Part shown: one piece after another, positions 1 to 11,807 of the stretch
How positions within the stretch are numbered: the first letter of the stretch is position 1
Layout: every line of letters begins with the position of its first letter
DNA from: Isochrysis galbana
Taxonomy: Eukaryota; Haptophyta; Isochrysidales; Isochrysidaceae
Assembly (NCBI GenBank): GCA_018136815.1
Contig: CM030931.1
Coordinates: 2,843,801 to 2,907,800 of the forward strand
Direction: 5' to 3'
DNA: 64,000 nucleotides
The notes under the pieces: generated by a model
The model's database searches: none
What the model saw: only the letters and a program-made list of their open reading frames with translations
What the model was told of the DNA's origin: nothing
Program-made: the position numbers and the translations under genes

Positions 1-138
1 ACATTCGCTCTTCGGTTGCGATTGCCCCTCTCCATGCACGTGTGCCCACCAACACTGCTAGCGTATCGTGAGTGGTGCAGGGGGACGTTCGTGTAAAAAA
101 GTCGGTACGCTGAAGCCCTCAGCCAGTTGTCTTAGCCC

Positions 139-2298
139 TCAAACACTAGTATATTGCGTCTCCAAATTCTTTTCGTGGCAGAATAGCAGTGCGCCATCTG
201 ATTTATGAGTCGTAGATTGCGTGAGGGCTTCATGACCGCCATGTGATCTCCTCCGGTCCGCTGCCTTCCGCCCGAGCATAGCAAGAACACTGCCGACAAG
301 AAAGCAGAGCAATAGCACCGCGGGCAAAAATCCGTTGTCACCCGACAACATTGTTGAAATGAGATCCGCTCCTGCGTCAATTCGACGCTGTGGTGCGTGG
401 TGGAATGAGTGCGTTTGGACGGGAATCGTGTGTATCAAGGTGTCAGTTGTAACATGCTGCTCAATGTTGCTCTTGCTCGGCACTCCGTTCTCGAGAGCAG
501 AAGAAAAGGACGAGCTCTCACGACCTTGTATCGTCTCAACGGAGGAAATGGACTCGCGGCTTTGTAGCGCCTCTTCACCCATAGTGCCCAGTGCTGGCCT
601 GCCTCTGTGGCGCACTATCCAAGTACTCTCCGAGGCAACCCAACTGTAACCTGACGCATCCTCATGCTGAAGCCGCATACGAATGCCGGGCCGCGTATCG
701 GATTGCTGCGAAGCAGTTTCAAGGGGTTCAATACTGTGACATGAAGCATTGAAAGTCTCGTGCTCAGGCGAATCGGCAGACTCGCACGCAGTGCGGTGCC
801 ACTCGAGCCTGGCGTGCGTGGCATTCACGATCCGTAGGGTGCCAATCCCAAACGAGGACTCGCGAAATGCGGACCATTCAGGCTGAGGCTGCTCGTAGTC
901 GAAGGACGCACCCTCACGGTTGCCGCCGCAACCCAAATTCAGGTGCACGGCGCCCATTTCATTTGCCACCATATCGGCTACCGGATGGGTCCTTTCATAC
1001 GAGTGAACGTGCCCAGAGAGGACCACGTCGGTTCCAGCCGCGTGAAGAAGCGGTTCTAAATCACGCCGCTGCGGCTCACCCTCGCCAAGATGAGCGGCAT
1101 TGGAGCTATACCTGCGTCAAGCGCAAGGAAGTGGCACATGAGAGGACTGATGAGGAGAGGGGCAACTCTTAAGGGCAATCGGCTAGCAAAGCTTCCTGCC
1201 TAACTTGGTAAAGGGCGAGTGAGGCCTCCTGAGCCGCGGCGCAGGCTCTCCTCACCAAGGAACATGTATCAAGGCGATGATCCACGGTGTGGCCTTTCTA
1301 TCAACACGAGCAAGGTCGCGCTCAAGCCATCGCCGCTGCAGAGAGCCATCCGCTGTATCAGCGTATGAGCAGAGACCTATCACGTGCGCTGGCCCAATGT
1401 CGCGCGACCACCAGAGCGGTGAGCTTGAGCGTGAGGAAAGATGAGGCGTCGGCCATCTCGCCATGTATGACACCCAACCCTCACCATAATCGAACTCGTG
1501 GTTACCGCCGACTGAGAGCACTGGAAACTGTGCGGCTAAAGGTTCGATCATACGACCGAAGGAGTCCCAACGACTGAACCAGCCATCGGCGTAGGAAAGG
1601 TCTCCCGGAAGCAGAATCGATGCGCCAAGTCCATCTCGTCTACTCGCCTCCTCCAGGGCGCTCCTCATAGCAGCTACATTGGCTGCGGACACCTCTGTCT
1701 GACCTAGATCGGCAATTAGACCAAATGTATAAGGGTACACGGACGCCTTTGTTGCCTGCGTGCCCTCGACTCGGTTCTCGTTCCTATGCTTTGTATGCGA
1801 CGTGGTCGCAGCGTCGGGTGGCGCGACAAACGAGAAGTTGCGCGAGTCTCCATTGACACGATACGCGTACTGCTGCCCGGCCTTGAGGCTACCGATGACG
1901 ACCGTGTGAATCACCGGAGAGGTATAGTAGAACGAAGGATTGCGATAATCAAGCATACCCAAAGCCGGCACCTTAGTTCCGTTTTTGTAGCCCGAACCGT
2001 GTACTTTTGCGCCTTCTGCAACGGGCACTCCGAGTGACGTCACATCTGGAAGTGCCCATGCTGTTGTGTTGGCTAAGGCTTTCAGGGCCTCTGCGCTGGT
2101 TCCGGGGATACCCATCGGTGGCTCGAGCAGATACGACGTAAGGTAAAGGAGCTGTGAATAGGAGCTGCAAGTGCCGCGTGCCTTCCGAGCAGCATGGGGC
2201 GATGCGACCGGCCAATAGACCACCTCTGGCTCAACCTTGTCTGATGCACTTACCCAGCTGGCGATGACCTCGCCGGGACCGCCCAGTCCGAGGTGGAC
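139..2298 (-). CDS. Purple acid phosphatase (metallophosphoesterase), membrane-anchored
   Basis: Hydrolyses phosphate monoesters with a dinuclear metal centre, probably secreted or at the cell surface. Two coding exons are clear: 2298-1256 and 1111-139, with a 144-base GT-AG intron; the join rebuilds the family motif PWYSSN. All expected metal-ligand motifs are visible in order: IADLG, GDLSYAD, GNHE, IHVPWY and GHVHSYER. After the catalytic domain comes a Ser/Thr-rich stretch and a C-terminal hydrophobic segment of about 20 residues followed by basic residues, so the protein is probably a type I membrane protein. The N-terminal exon is not settled: the frame stays open upstream through a CT-rich tract to 2544, but a good acceptor at 2299-2300 suggests that tract is intron. 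I therefore start at the first well-supported codon (VHLGLGG). Family assignment is firm; the 5' end is not. Confidence 0.85.
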
Positions 2299-3120
2299 CT
2301 GAGGCGATCGGGGCAAAATATGAGGCACGATCAGCCACACGAGGTACTGGACTTCCGGAGGGGGAGGTGTGGGGGGGGGGAGGGGGAGGGAGAGGGAGAT
2401 GGAAAGGGAAAGGGAGAGGGAGAGGGGGGGGGGGAGAAGAGAGTGAGAGCAGCGGCCACCCATTCGCGCCAACGAGACATCGGAGGTTGTGGTTGGGTGG
2501 GTGGTGGGGTGGGGGGAAGGGCGAAGGGGGAGAGGCGCGGGCATGCCTGCTCAGAGCACACGGTTTCATTGCAGTGGCTGGTGTCATACGAGGCGGGTGA
2601 GACGTGCCTCCACCTGTACGTCCCGCGCCCGCTGACGCGCACGCCAACGGAGGGCGCGACCATCCGGGCGGCGCCTCCTCGCAGCAGGACTAGAGGGGTG
2701 GGGGTGGGGGTGAGGGGACAGGCGTGGGGCGGGAGGCGCGAGAGGGAGGTCGTGCACGAGGACAGCGGAGAGAAGCCGCCGGAAGAGAGAAGAAACTGAG
2801 AGGACCTCCCCCTTCCCCCTCTTTCGCTCCCGACCGCGAGGGAGGGGGGAGAGAGAGAGATGTGGATCGAGAGCACTTAGAAGAAGGAAGGAAGGAAGGG
2901 AGAGGGAGAGAGAGAGGGAGTCGGTGTCCCCAAAGCTACGGGATTCCTTTACTTACCCTACTTTACCAAAGGAAAGCCCTCCGTGCGCGCGCCCCTCCCC
3001 CTCGTGGCCGTCGGCCGTCGGCCCACCCGAGCTTCCACCTCTTCACCTCGCACTCTCCGCAGTCCGCCCCCGTCGCGACGACTTTAAGTGTACTCCTAGT
3101 TGCCAAGCGAGCTAGTGTAT
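2299..3120 (-). promoter_or_regulatory. Pyrimidine-rich leader/intron and 5' region of the phosphatase gene
   Basis: On the coding (-) strand this stretch is almost pure C+T between about 2360 and 2450 and again 2810-2920. It probably holds the first intron, the 5' leader and the promoter. Proline- and arginine-rich reading frames here are a by-product of base composition. No first coding exon could be chosen with confidence. Confidence 0.35.
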
Positions 3121-3642
3121 CGACCACGGGCTGAGGAGCCCCCCCCCCTCCCCCCCCGCCCCTCCCCTTTGTTGCCGTCGGCCGTTGGAAGTTGGAAGCG
3201 CCCTGCTCGTCTCGACTAATGATAATGAAATCCAACTTAGAGTTAAGACCGCTATTACCACTAGTCACTAGCCTGGTACAAACCCGACAACCAGTCACAC
3301 ATGCATGCACGCCTAAGCCTTAGCTTGATTTTGATGTTGGATGTTGGGTCATGGTGTCATGGTGCATCTTTTCATGGTAATTGATGTGAGTTGAGGGGAG
3401 GGCCGTGCACACGTGCACACGTTGGTACCAACGCCACATCAACATCAAGCTTAGGCGTGCAAGTGCAAGCATGTGTGATGGGTTGTTGGGTTTGTACCGG
3501 GCTAGTGACTAGTGACTAGTGACTAGTGGCAGTAGCGGTATGAACTCTAAATTAGATTTCATTATCATATTAGTCGAGACGAGCGACAGCGACTAAGGGG
3601 AGGGGCTGCGGAGGGGGGGCTGAGCGGCTGAGCCCGTGGTCG
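3121..3642. mobile_element. Foldback (MITE-like) element with long inverted arms
   Basis: The outer ends CGACCACGGGCT and its complement lie at 3121 and 3642. The arms run about 200 bases on each side and remain alignable throughout, including CTCGTCTCGACTAAT, GATAATGAAATC and the CACTAGTCACTAG block, which is present once on the left and expanded in tandem on the right. The centre (about 3330-3430) is unpaired. No coding capacity. No clear target-site duplication could be fixed. It resembles a non-autonomous foldback DNA element; the right-arm motif GGCAGTAGCGGTA recurs near 28310, 58010 and 58190. Confidence 0.7.
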
Positions 3643-4341
3643 ATGGCTCAACTATCATTAAAGAGATGCAGGTGCAGGGTGACTGAACGGCAAGAGAGAA
3701 GAGTCCGAGCGCGACGAGATGAGAGATGAGAGAAGAGGGCCCTGCCGCGCCGCAGGGCGCCCCGCCCGCCACCCGCGGCTCGCCACCTTTACACAGAGTC
3801 TCTCTCTCTCTTCTTTACCCCACCCCCTCTCGTCTCCCATCGCTCTCGTTCCACTGCGCTCTCTCTCTCGCCTCTCGCCTCTCTCTTGCTGGGGGTAAAG
3901 GCGATACAATGGGATGAGGGGGGAGGAGGCGAGGGGGGGAGGCGGGGGGGGGGGCGGGGGGGGCGGTTGGTTGACGAACCGCGAGGTTGGACGGACGGCG
4001 CGGCGCGGGGGGCGGCGGCGCGGGGGGGGGGCGGCGGCGGCGGCGGCGCGGGGGGCGGAGGGGGAGCCCTTCTTTTCCCCCGTCTGTCGTTCCTCGCAAG
4101 CAAGCTTTCTCCTCCCTCTGCCTCGCCCACCCACCCCCACCCCCACCCCTTTCCTCTCTAGCTTCTCTTCTCTTCTCTCTCTTCTCTCTGTTCTCCCTCG
4201 TCTCTCTCCTCTCCCTCGTCTCTCTCGTCCGTGGCGCCTTCTCTCGGCTCTCTTCTCGGCTCCCCTGCTCGCCCCCCCCCCCCCCCCCAACCACCTCGTC
4301 TCTCCACAGCACCGCGCCCTCGGCCCTTGCCTCTCTCCCCT
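3643..4341 (+). promoter_or_regulatory. CT-rich promoter/leader of the next gene
   Basis: The stretch is GC-rich, and the + strand is strongly pyrimidine-rich from about 3790 to 3890 and 4070 to 4320, directly before the ATG at 4342. Open frames on both strands encode only Arg/Pro/Ser/Gly runs and are treated as compositional. Confidence 0.4.
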
Positions 4342-5436
4342 ATGAGCATCAGTGCTCTTGTAGACGACGATAACGACGCAGACCTGTGCGGGCTCAACCC
4401 GTGGGCCGCGCTGATACAAGACTCACTCGACGATGTGATCGATGCGCACCGGTCCAAGTGGGAGCTGCTGAAGGAGCTCGCCGACGAGGCGACTGGCGAT
4501 ACTACCGCCCAGTTCTCTGCCTCGTGCTTCTCGACCGAAGCACGGGAGCAGGCGGCAAAGAAGCTCATCTCCAACCATCTCGCCGTCCTCAAGGACATCA
4601 CCAACGCCAGCCCGAGCACGCAGAAGGAGCTGGTGCGCGTGCCGCGGTCGGAGGGCGTCTACGTTGACATGTTCTTGCTCGAGGTCGCCCGCCGCCTGCT
4701 CGGCAAGCGGCCTGACGACGTGGACGCGGCGGCAGCAGATAAGTACATTGAGGTAAGACTGGATCGTGTAAACGAGAAGATGAACAAGGCATGGAAGACA
4801 GCGGCGCAGTACCTCAATGGGCGCACCCAGGCGCTCCCGGAGCAGAAGAAGGGGCGCAACCCCGACATGAGCTTCGAGGCGGCGCAGGCTTTCCTGTCAG
4901 TGTGCAACGAGGTGGGCGAGCCCAATCCGAAATGGTTCGCCCTTCGCGGTATGATCAATGCCGGGAGCGCGGATGATGACACCACCACGTACGGGATCGC
5001 GGCGAGGCATCCCAGAGAGGTGCGTATGGAGGCCGCACGAAGACTCGTGAACAACCACCAAAACGTATTAATCGACATCACCAATCCAGCTCCTGAGACC
5101 CAGCACGAGCTTAAGCGAGTTCCCGTGCAGTATCGTCCCTATGTTGACGCGTTTCTCCGTGAGATGTGCCGCCGGCTCTATGGCCACCGGGCCGGGCCCG
5201 AGGCGGACATACTCTTCAAGATCACAGAGGAGACACTGGAGCCGAGTGAGAAGGAAAAGCTTGCCATTTGGGGAGCAGCCGCCAAGTACTTGAAGGGGCG
5301 TGTGCAGTCGAACCCCGACCAGAAACCAGGGCGCACACCGGACATGAGCCCCACCGTAGCCTCTGCATTCCTTGAGGTGGCGGAGGAAATAGGTATGGGT
5401 AGGCCTCTCGAAGTACAGCAAGAAAAGTCCTGCTAA
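4342..5436 (+). CDS. Unknown protein with two tandem copies of a ~140-residue domain
   Basis: A single-exon frame of 364 residues from the ATG directly after the pyrimidine-rich leader; the open frame extends upstream but only through low-complexity sequence. The protein holds two related halves. Half one contains AAKKLISNH, LKDITN, RVPRSEGVYVD, ARRLLG, AAQYLNGR and GRNPDMS..AAQAFL; half two repeats these as AARRLVNNH, LIDITN, RVPVQYRPYVD, CRRLYG, AAKYLKGR and GRTPDMS..ASAFL. The halves are clearly paralogous but well diverged, so the duplication is old. Mostly helical and charged, no signal peptide or membrane segment. I do not recognise the family and propose no function. Confidence 0.7.
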   Translation: MSISALVDDDNDADLCGLNPWAALIQDSLDDVIDAHRSKWELLKELADEATGDTTAQFSASCFSTEAREQAAKKLISNHLAVLKDITNASPSTQKELVRVPRSEGVYVDMFLLEVARRLLGKRPDDVDAAAADKYIEVRLDRVNEKMNKAWKTAAQYLNGRTQALPEQKKGRNPDMSFEAAQAFLSVCNEVGEPNPKWFALRGMINAGSADDDTTTYGIAARHPREVRMEAARRLVNNHQNVLIDITNPAPETQHELKRVPVQYRPYVDAFLREMCRRLYGHRAGPEADILFKITEETLEPSEKEKLAIWGAAAKYLKGRVQSNPDQKPGRTPDMSPTVASAFLEVAEEIGMGRPLEVQQEKSC

Positions 5437-5814
5437 AGGCGCGGCGCGGCCACCTCGTCACGCAGCCGAGCGCCGACCTGGACTATAGCGTACCCCCGGT
5501 AAGCCACGGGCTGTCCTAAGCACACCTTGTGCGCACCAATTGCGGGAGGTAGACCCCATACTCTTGCCAGTGTGCTCTTCTCACACATGCTATGAGTTGC
5601 CCCTGCCCACTTTAAACCAGTTGAAGTAACGACTGTGCGGCGCACGACCATCGATTATGTCCTCAGTTTTTCATGTAGCCCTATTTTTGTGTGTTCATTG
5701 TTGTCGAACCTCGTCGTTTAGTATTCTTATTGGCAGGATCGGTCGCATGTCCGAGGTCTGTACTATTCAAAAAAAATTCCTTAATTATCTCTCCACGCGC
5801 GCGGCCCTACACAT
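5437..5814. other. Intergenic, no feature seen
   Basis: 3' flank of the preceding gene. No convincing coding region or repeat. Confidence 0.4.
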
Positions 5815-6345
5815 TTATCTCGTAGCCACGCCCGCTTCCCTTACCACTCCGCCCACCTCCCTTGCGGCTTGTCCCCTCGTGCTCCACTTAGGGGCTCAGT
5901 GTACTGGGACGGAGCGCACCCTATGCCTCTGTTTTCCATGGGTTGACTCACTTCTCATTTTCACCCCACGCTTGTGGCTTGTGGGCCACAAGTACCTACA
6001 ACTCAGTGCCCTGCCTTGGGCCCTCGTTCAACACTTGAGTCCCTCTCCCACTCCCCCTTCCCACCACAACCAACCCAAGCAGCACAAGCCCCCAACCCCC
6101 CTCGCCTTCTGCCGTCTGTTTCAAGCGCACCAAACAAAAGTTACAACCCAGGACCCAGGACCCATGTTGACAAACTTCTCGTTTCCACCCCACTCTTGTG
6201 GGCCACAAGTACCTACAACTCAGTGCCCTGCCTTAGGCCCTCTTTCAACACTTGACTCCCTCTCAGCACACTGCCTCTTCCAATACTACAACCAACCCAA
6301 GAAGCACAAGCGCCCCACCGCCCTCTGTCTCGAGGCCATCAAAAA
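5815..6345. repeat. Repeat region: dispersed unit plus a direct duplication
   Basis: Bases 5825-5910 (CGTAGCCACGCCC ... CTTAGGGGCTC) match 50950-51040, just upstream of the hAT transposase fragment, so this is likely another piece of that transposon. Within the region, about 130 bases containing GTGGGCCACAAGTACC and ACAACCAACCCAAG occur twice as direct copies roughly 219 bases apart (about 5978 and 6197 onward), with modest divergence. No open frame here looks real. Confidence 0.55.
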
Positions 6346-7128
6346 TTCAACTCAGAGCAAGAGGGAGGACATGTCTTGAGGTGTCGTCGCTGCCCATGCC
6401 TAGCGCAAGGGTATAGTGCCCCCACTCAGCCATCTCCTTCCCCACAGCTCCTCTATGATGAGTTGCTCCTCACCCTCCCATTATTAGGCCCCCTTGGCTG
6501 CGAGACCCAAACAAGATCCTGCGTGGGGGGCTGTCTGAGTGTGCAGGGAGGGGCGCTCCGGCTAGCATAGGTAGAAAGCTAGTGAAGAGCTGGGTGGCAT
6601 AAGGGGGGAAGAGAGTGCTTGCGCTTGCCGCGGCAGGGAGTCCTGTCTTGAGTGAGCGCTAGTCCCGTCCCCTTGCCGCGACCCATAAAAGTTTGTGAAG
6701 AATAAAATGAACTTAACTTAGTTAGTTGCTCACATTAGGTAGTAAACGCGTCACAAGCAAGGCTCAAGGGCACGTGCTTCTTGTGCACATAGTATTCACG
6801 GCAGAAGACAAACGTGGGTGTCCACAAAGACAAGCAGCGCAATGCGCAAGACTGTACGAATCACGCACAGTCGTTATCACGCTGACTTTTAGGCGAATTA
6901 GGTTGCGCACGGCGTCACACCACCTCTCGGACCACACATATCCGCATCGGTGGCAAAAACGGCCAAGAGAGTCGTACATACATACCCGCATTGGCCTTGG
7001 CCGTCATGCATCGCAAGGGACCGCATGGCGTATCGTATCTACAAAGGGACAAGACCTAGGAAGCGTAGCGACGTAGCGCTTCCGGCTTTGCGCTCAATCG
7101 ACAAAGCTGTCAATCGGGGAGCTCTTCC
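6346..7128. other. Intergenic 3' flank of alpha-actinin gene
   Basis: No supported gene. The segment is moderately GC-rich and holds short unrelated open frames. It must contain the 3' end of the actinin transcript, but no poly(A) signal could be assigned. Confidence 0.35.
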
Positions 7129-10100
7129 TTAGCTGCCATAGACAACCGCCGCGAATGGAGCGTATTCGAGGCCATGGTCGCCGTCGCGAAGGTTCAGTTG
7201 CGACAGCAAGTAATCCGCCTCGGCCTCGGGGATGCACGCACGGATGTCAGCGGCAGTGAGCACCTCCTTACCACCGGCGACCGTTTGGAAAGCAGCGAGT
7301 AAAGTATCTTTCGTGTCCTTATCCTTGTACTGTTGCAGGATGAAGGTCGTGAAGGCGTTGAGGTCCATGGCGAGATTCTCATCGCCCGCCGGCTTTGCGA
7401 GCCGCTCGAACGCCACCGTCTCCTCATCCTCTGTCAACTCGAAGTCCATCGCCTTGATGGCGGCGGTGAACTCAAGCTTGTTGAGAAGACCATCTCCTGA
7501 CTTGTCGAAGTGCGTGAAGACCTTGCGGATCTCCTCGTACTGTTCGGGGGTGATTTCGGCTTGCGCGCGTGCGAGCTGTCCCTCTACGAAAGAGCGTTTG
7601 TCGCGGAGCACCTTGTCGAGCAAGTCTGTCTGTGTCTTAAGCGACATGACCGTCTGGCGTGTGTAGGGGTTGTCGAGCTCGGCCGCCTCCATCAGCTTGT
7701 CCGAGAGCTCCTGGGCTGGCAAGAGCTGCGCCGCGCGCTTCTCGCGCGCCGCTGGAGACATGTGCTCGTCGAGTGCGGCAAGCATCTGCTTGCCGCGTGC
7801 GATTGCCTCCGTGTCGTCGGGCTTGATGGAAATGGCTGGGACAAGCTCGTCGTACTTAGCGCGCTCGGCCTTGACGAATTCCAGCACGGCATCCGCGGCA
7901 GCAGCGAAGTCCTTCTTCTGCTTGTCAAGTTCCTTTTGGCGCTCGAGAGCAGCACAAACCGATGTGTGGCGCGAATCTAGCGCAGCCTGGCACAGTGACA
8001 TCATCTGCTCCAGGTCGCCCAGTTCGAAGCGCGCGTACGGGTTCTTCTTGATGCCCATAGCGTTCATCTCTCCAGCATATGAGGAAACAGACTCGAGCTC
8101 CTTGGAAACCTCAGTCAACGAGGCGCGGAATCCATCGATCTCCGCAACTTGCTGCTCTGCCTCCGAGACGGTGTCGACGACAAAAATCTCGGTGAGGACG
8201 TCGATGCGCTCCTCCATACTCTGGTGCAGCGCCTCAGCTTTCTTGGCGAATTCGAGTCGCATGTTGTCCATCATCTGTTGGCGCTCAAGCTCCTCGCGCA
8301 AGACCTTCTCCTTCTCAACACCGAGGTCCTCGAGGTCCTTCATGCGGTGCTTAATCACGCCGGTACGGTTAGTGAGCGAAAATTGGCGCATCGGGGGGCA
8401 GCCGAGCTCCATGATCTTATCCATGAGCTTGTCCAGCTCCGGCACCGTCTTCCTACGACCGGCCAGCTCCTCCTCGTAAGCAGCAAGCATATTGAGCTTG
8501 GCCTGAACGGCAGCCACTGAATCCATCTTGCCATCGATGAGAGCCACCACCTTGCCGCGTGGAAGCCGGGCCTTCTCGGTAGTCCCGGCCGACTCGTCGA
8601 TCGGACGCATGTCGAGGAGCGTGGGTTTCTCCACTATAGGCTCCGCTGGGGACGCCTCCCCGGCGGCCGTCGCCTCTCCCTGCGCCGTCGCCGATGGCGA
8701 CATAACAGCAGTGCTCTCACTCTTGCCGAGGAGGGAGCCAACGAACCCAAAGAAAGACGGCTGGCGGGCGCGCTTGGCCTCCTCGAGCTTGGCGGCTTCC
8801 TCCTGGCTCAGAGTATCGGAGCCAGCTGCCTGGGTTTCCGCGCCGGCGTCGCCGGTGGACTCCCGCCTCGCCAGGGCCTCATCGGTAGACGGCTGCGCCT
8901 CTACGGGAGATGGCTGTACGGATAGTTCCTTGCCTAGCCAGGTCTCCTTGCTGGAGAGCCAATCCTCAAGCTTGCCCGCCTTTGAGTGCAGCAGCTTGAT
9001 GTAGTACTCGACTTTCTTCAAGTTCTTGAGCTTGCTGCGCAGGTTGGTCTCATAGGCCTCCTCCGCCAGGGTGAGTTCCTCCCACCAGCGCTGCAACGCT
9101 GCAATGGTGGCATCCTCGGCCGGCGTGAAGGTGCGGCCAAGAGTCGCAAGGCGTGAAGAAATGCTCGAGAAAAGCGCCTCGAGGTCGAGCAGTTCCTGCT
9201 GCTTCGACGGCTTTTCCACGCGGCCATACTCCATGACGTGCTTGCGCATCTCTACCTCGAGTTCCGCCTGGGAATTGCAGTTGGGCTCGGTGCCGAAGAA
9301 GGCGATCTTGTTTTTGATCCACTCCGCCAAGGCTTCGGTAGCCAACAAGTACTGCGACTGCAGATCGGCGTATGCCTGCTCACGCTGGACAACCTTCGTG
9401 ATCCTCTCAGCGGCGATCTTCTTGCGCTTGTTGGCCGCAAAAGCTTTCCAAAAGAAAGAAACGTACGTCATGACTGACTTCTCGTCAGGACGCATAGCCA
9501 CCATATCTGCGGCATCGAGGAGTTTCGGGATGCCCAGGTGCTTTTCAGCTAGGTCGAAGGCGTGATTTAGGTTTTCCACCTTGCTCTTGGGGTTGAGCTT
9601 CTGGTACTGCACAAGGTCGGGCCTGTAGGCCTGGATCAAGCAATTGAAGGCCAGTCCATCCTGCCAGGACGTGTGGAAGTTGTTGACGACGACGGAGCCC
9701 TTGGACACCTCGCCGACCTTGGTCTTAGCCCATAGGAGCAGGCCCTCCTTGGCTGTCTTGTCGCCCTCGGATATCTCCTGCACGTTGTAGCGCAGAATGA
9801 GGGACCAAACCATACCAAGGATGAGCATCATATTCTCCTCAATGATGTTCTCGGCGGAGTACTCGTTGCGGATACCCACCTCATGAAGGAACGAGTTAAT
9901 GTACCTGTGGGGAGGCGGGCACGTGAGCACCTGGTGCCTGGTGCGTGCTGGCCAAGAGCTGGTGCACATTGCGTTGCACACTTGAGTGGAATATTGATGT
10001 TCTCGACCTTTTGGAACTTGGACACGGGCTTCTGGTTGAACTTGCCCAGCTCATCCTCCGAGATCACCTCCACAAGTTTGAGGAGCTTGATGCCGTCGCC

Positions 10101-10250
10101 AAAGTCGGTCTTGAGGTCCTTGACCTCCATGCCCACCTTCTTGAGGTGGAGGTTCACCCATGCAGTGAATGACTTGATCTGCATCTTCTGGCGCGCTGCG
10201 TCGCCATCAACGGAGCGTGACAGTCCATCCGTCACATTCTCATTGCTCAT
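7129..10250 (-). CDS. ACTN: Alpha-actinin (actin cross-linking protein)
   Basis: Cross-links actin filaments in the cytosol in a calcium-sensitive way. Two exons: 10250-9982 and 9904-7129; the short intron joins in phase to give NINIPLKYINSFL within the actin-binding region. The 1,014-residue product has two calponin-homology domains (about 25-110 and 145-245; FTAWVNLHLKK, KEGLLLWAK and DGLAFNCLIQAYRP are diagnostic), a helical spectrin-like rod, and C-terminal EF hands. The first EF loop, DKSGDGLLNKLE near residue 890, has good calcium ligands; the second is degenerate. The end, LEYAPFAAVVYGS, matches the usual actinin C terminus. Odd: about 130 residues rich in Ala/Glu/Ser interrupt the rod (about 418-550), making it longer than the usual ~890. 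The start is the only Met before the first CH domain. Confidence 0.95.
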
Positions 10251-11094
10251 ATTGCACCTGCTCGCGCGAGAGCGGCGCGGCGGTTGGAGAGAGAGGAAGA
10301 GGAGAGCAATAGGGGGATGGCCGGTTGCGGCCGCGTAGCAGCGAGAGGCGAAAGCGACGTGGGCTGGGAGGTGGCGGGCGCGGACGAGTAGGCTCGAGGG
10401 GCACGGGATGCCGCGTTGCGTCGGGCTGGGTGGCGCGACGCGAGGCTCACCAGTGGGGTTTCTGTGGCTAGGTTGTGGGGAGAGCGGAGAGCGAGAACGG
10501 CCGCTGCGTGGGAAGGGGGGATGGGGCGGCGGGGGGGGGAGGAGAGAGAGAGAGTGAGAGAGAGAGCAAGCGCGGCGAGGGAGAGAGGGCCCGGGGACCG
10601 AGCGTGGAGGGGGAAAGAGGAGAGTGGGAGGGCGGAAGAGAAAAGTGGAGGCGGGGGCCTGGGGGGGCTGGCCGGAGAGATGAGCTGGAAGGAGAGGGAG
10701 GGAGGGAGAGAGAGAGAGGGGGGGGGAGAGGGAGAGAGAGAGAAGAGGGGGGGGGGGGCGTTTGGGAAGAGATTCGGGGGCCGCTTACCGCTGAGAGCGG
10801 AAGCCGAGCACACCGCGCGGCGGCGTTACTCTCCGCCTCCCACCCAACCCCCCCCTCTCTCCCCACCCCCTCTTTCTCTTGACTTTCCCCGCTCCCCCTT
10901 CTCCCGCCCAACCCCCTCCCCCCTTCCCCCCTCTCCCCTCCCCCTGGTGGTCTCGACTCCCCCCCTCCTTCCCCCTCTCCCCCCCCCCTGGATGGCTGCT
11001 TCTAATACTTTACTCTCTCCTCCTTCTCTCTGTCGACGGGTAGGCCCGCGATGGGGAAAAGAAGAGGAGGAGGGAGAGTGGGGAAAGAAGAGAT

Positions 11095-11125
<31 letters not shown>

Positions 11126-11807
11126 CAGGGGGTTGGGATGGGGGGAGCTTGCATTTTCGGCCCCCCCCCCTTCTTCCCCTCCCCCCCCCTCTGGTACGCG
11201 CGCGCCCCCTCCCTCCCTCCCTTCCTCCCCCCCCCCCTCTCTCTCTCGTTCCTTCTCCCCCTCCCTCCACGGCTGTTCTCGCGGCAGGTGGGAAGAAGAC
11301 ACTCCCTCCCGACCCACTCACTCAAAGGAACGCTCGCGGGGCGCTCCCTACAGAGGAGGAGAGGTCGTCAGGTGAAACGCCCAGCGAGACGAGCGCGCCA
11401 AGACTGGCGGCGCGAAGCGGCGCCTCTCTCCCGCTCTCCTTTGACGGACGGTTATCGCAGGTTTCCAGAGGGTACTGCCCCCTCGTCCTTCGTCGTTCGA
11501 GATTCGGTGCTTATACATGCCGATAGGAATCCGTTTCTAAGTACATACTGGATGCATCCCCCCTCCCCACCTTCTCCCCCGCCCCGCCCGCCTGTGTCCC
11601 GCCTCTCTCGCCGCCCACCTCCTCACCCCCCAAAACAATCGACCTCCACATATTTTTTTTCTGTTTTTAAGTGCCGCGCCACATTCTCCCTCGAGCACGC
11701 CCGGCGCCAGCCCACCCTCCCCTCGGTATCCAGAAGCCCCTCCCACCGCCTCGAGCGCCAACGCCAGAGGGCAAACGCCTCGCCCCGACGACGCCGCGCC
11801 GGCCGCC
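10251..11807. promoter_or_regulatory. Shared 5' region between alpha-actinin and SYS1
   Basis: A head-to-head intergenic region of about 1.5 kb. The half next to actinin (10460-10760) is GA-rich on the + strand, so pyrimidine-rich on the actinin coding strand. Toward SYS1 there are CT-rich blocks on the + strand at 10830-11000 and 11160-11290. It probably holds both promoters and leaders. Long frames here (for example + strand 11051-12208) encode only Pro/Arg/Ser runs and run out of frame into SYS1; they are not genes. Confidence 0.45.

Noticed and set aside
3658-4419. Long Arg/Pro/Glu-rich frames on both strands
   Set aside because: They follow from CT/GA-rich composition, overlap each other in several frames and show no conserved motif.
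7670-9565. Several + strand frames of 120-270 codons
   Set aside because: Ser/Ala-rich antisense shadows of alpha-actinin.
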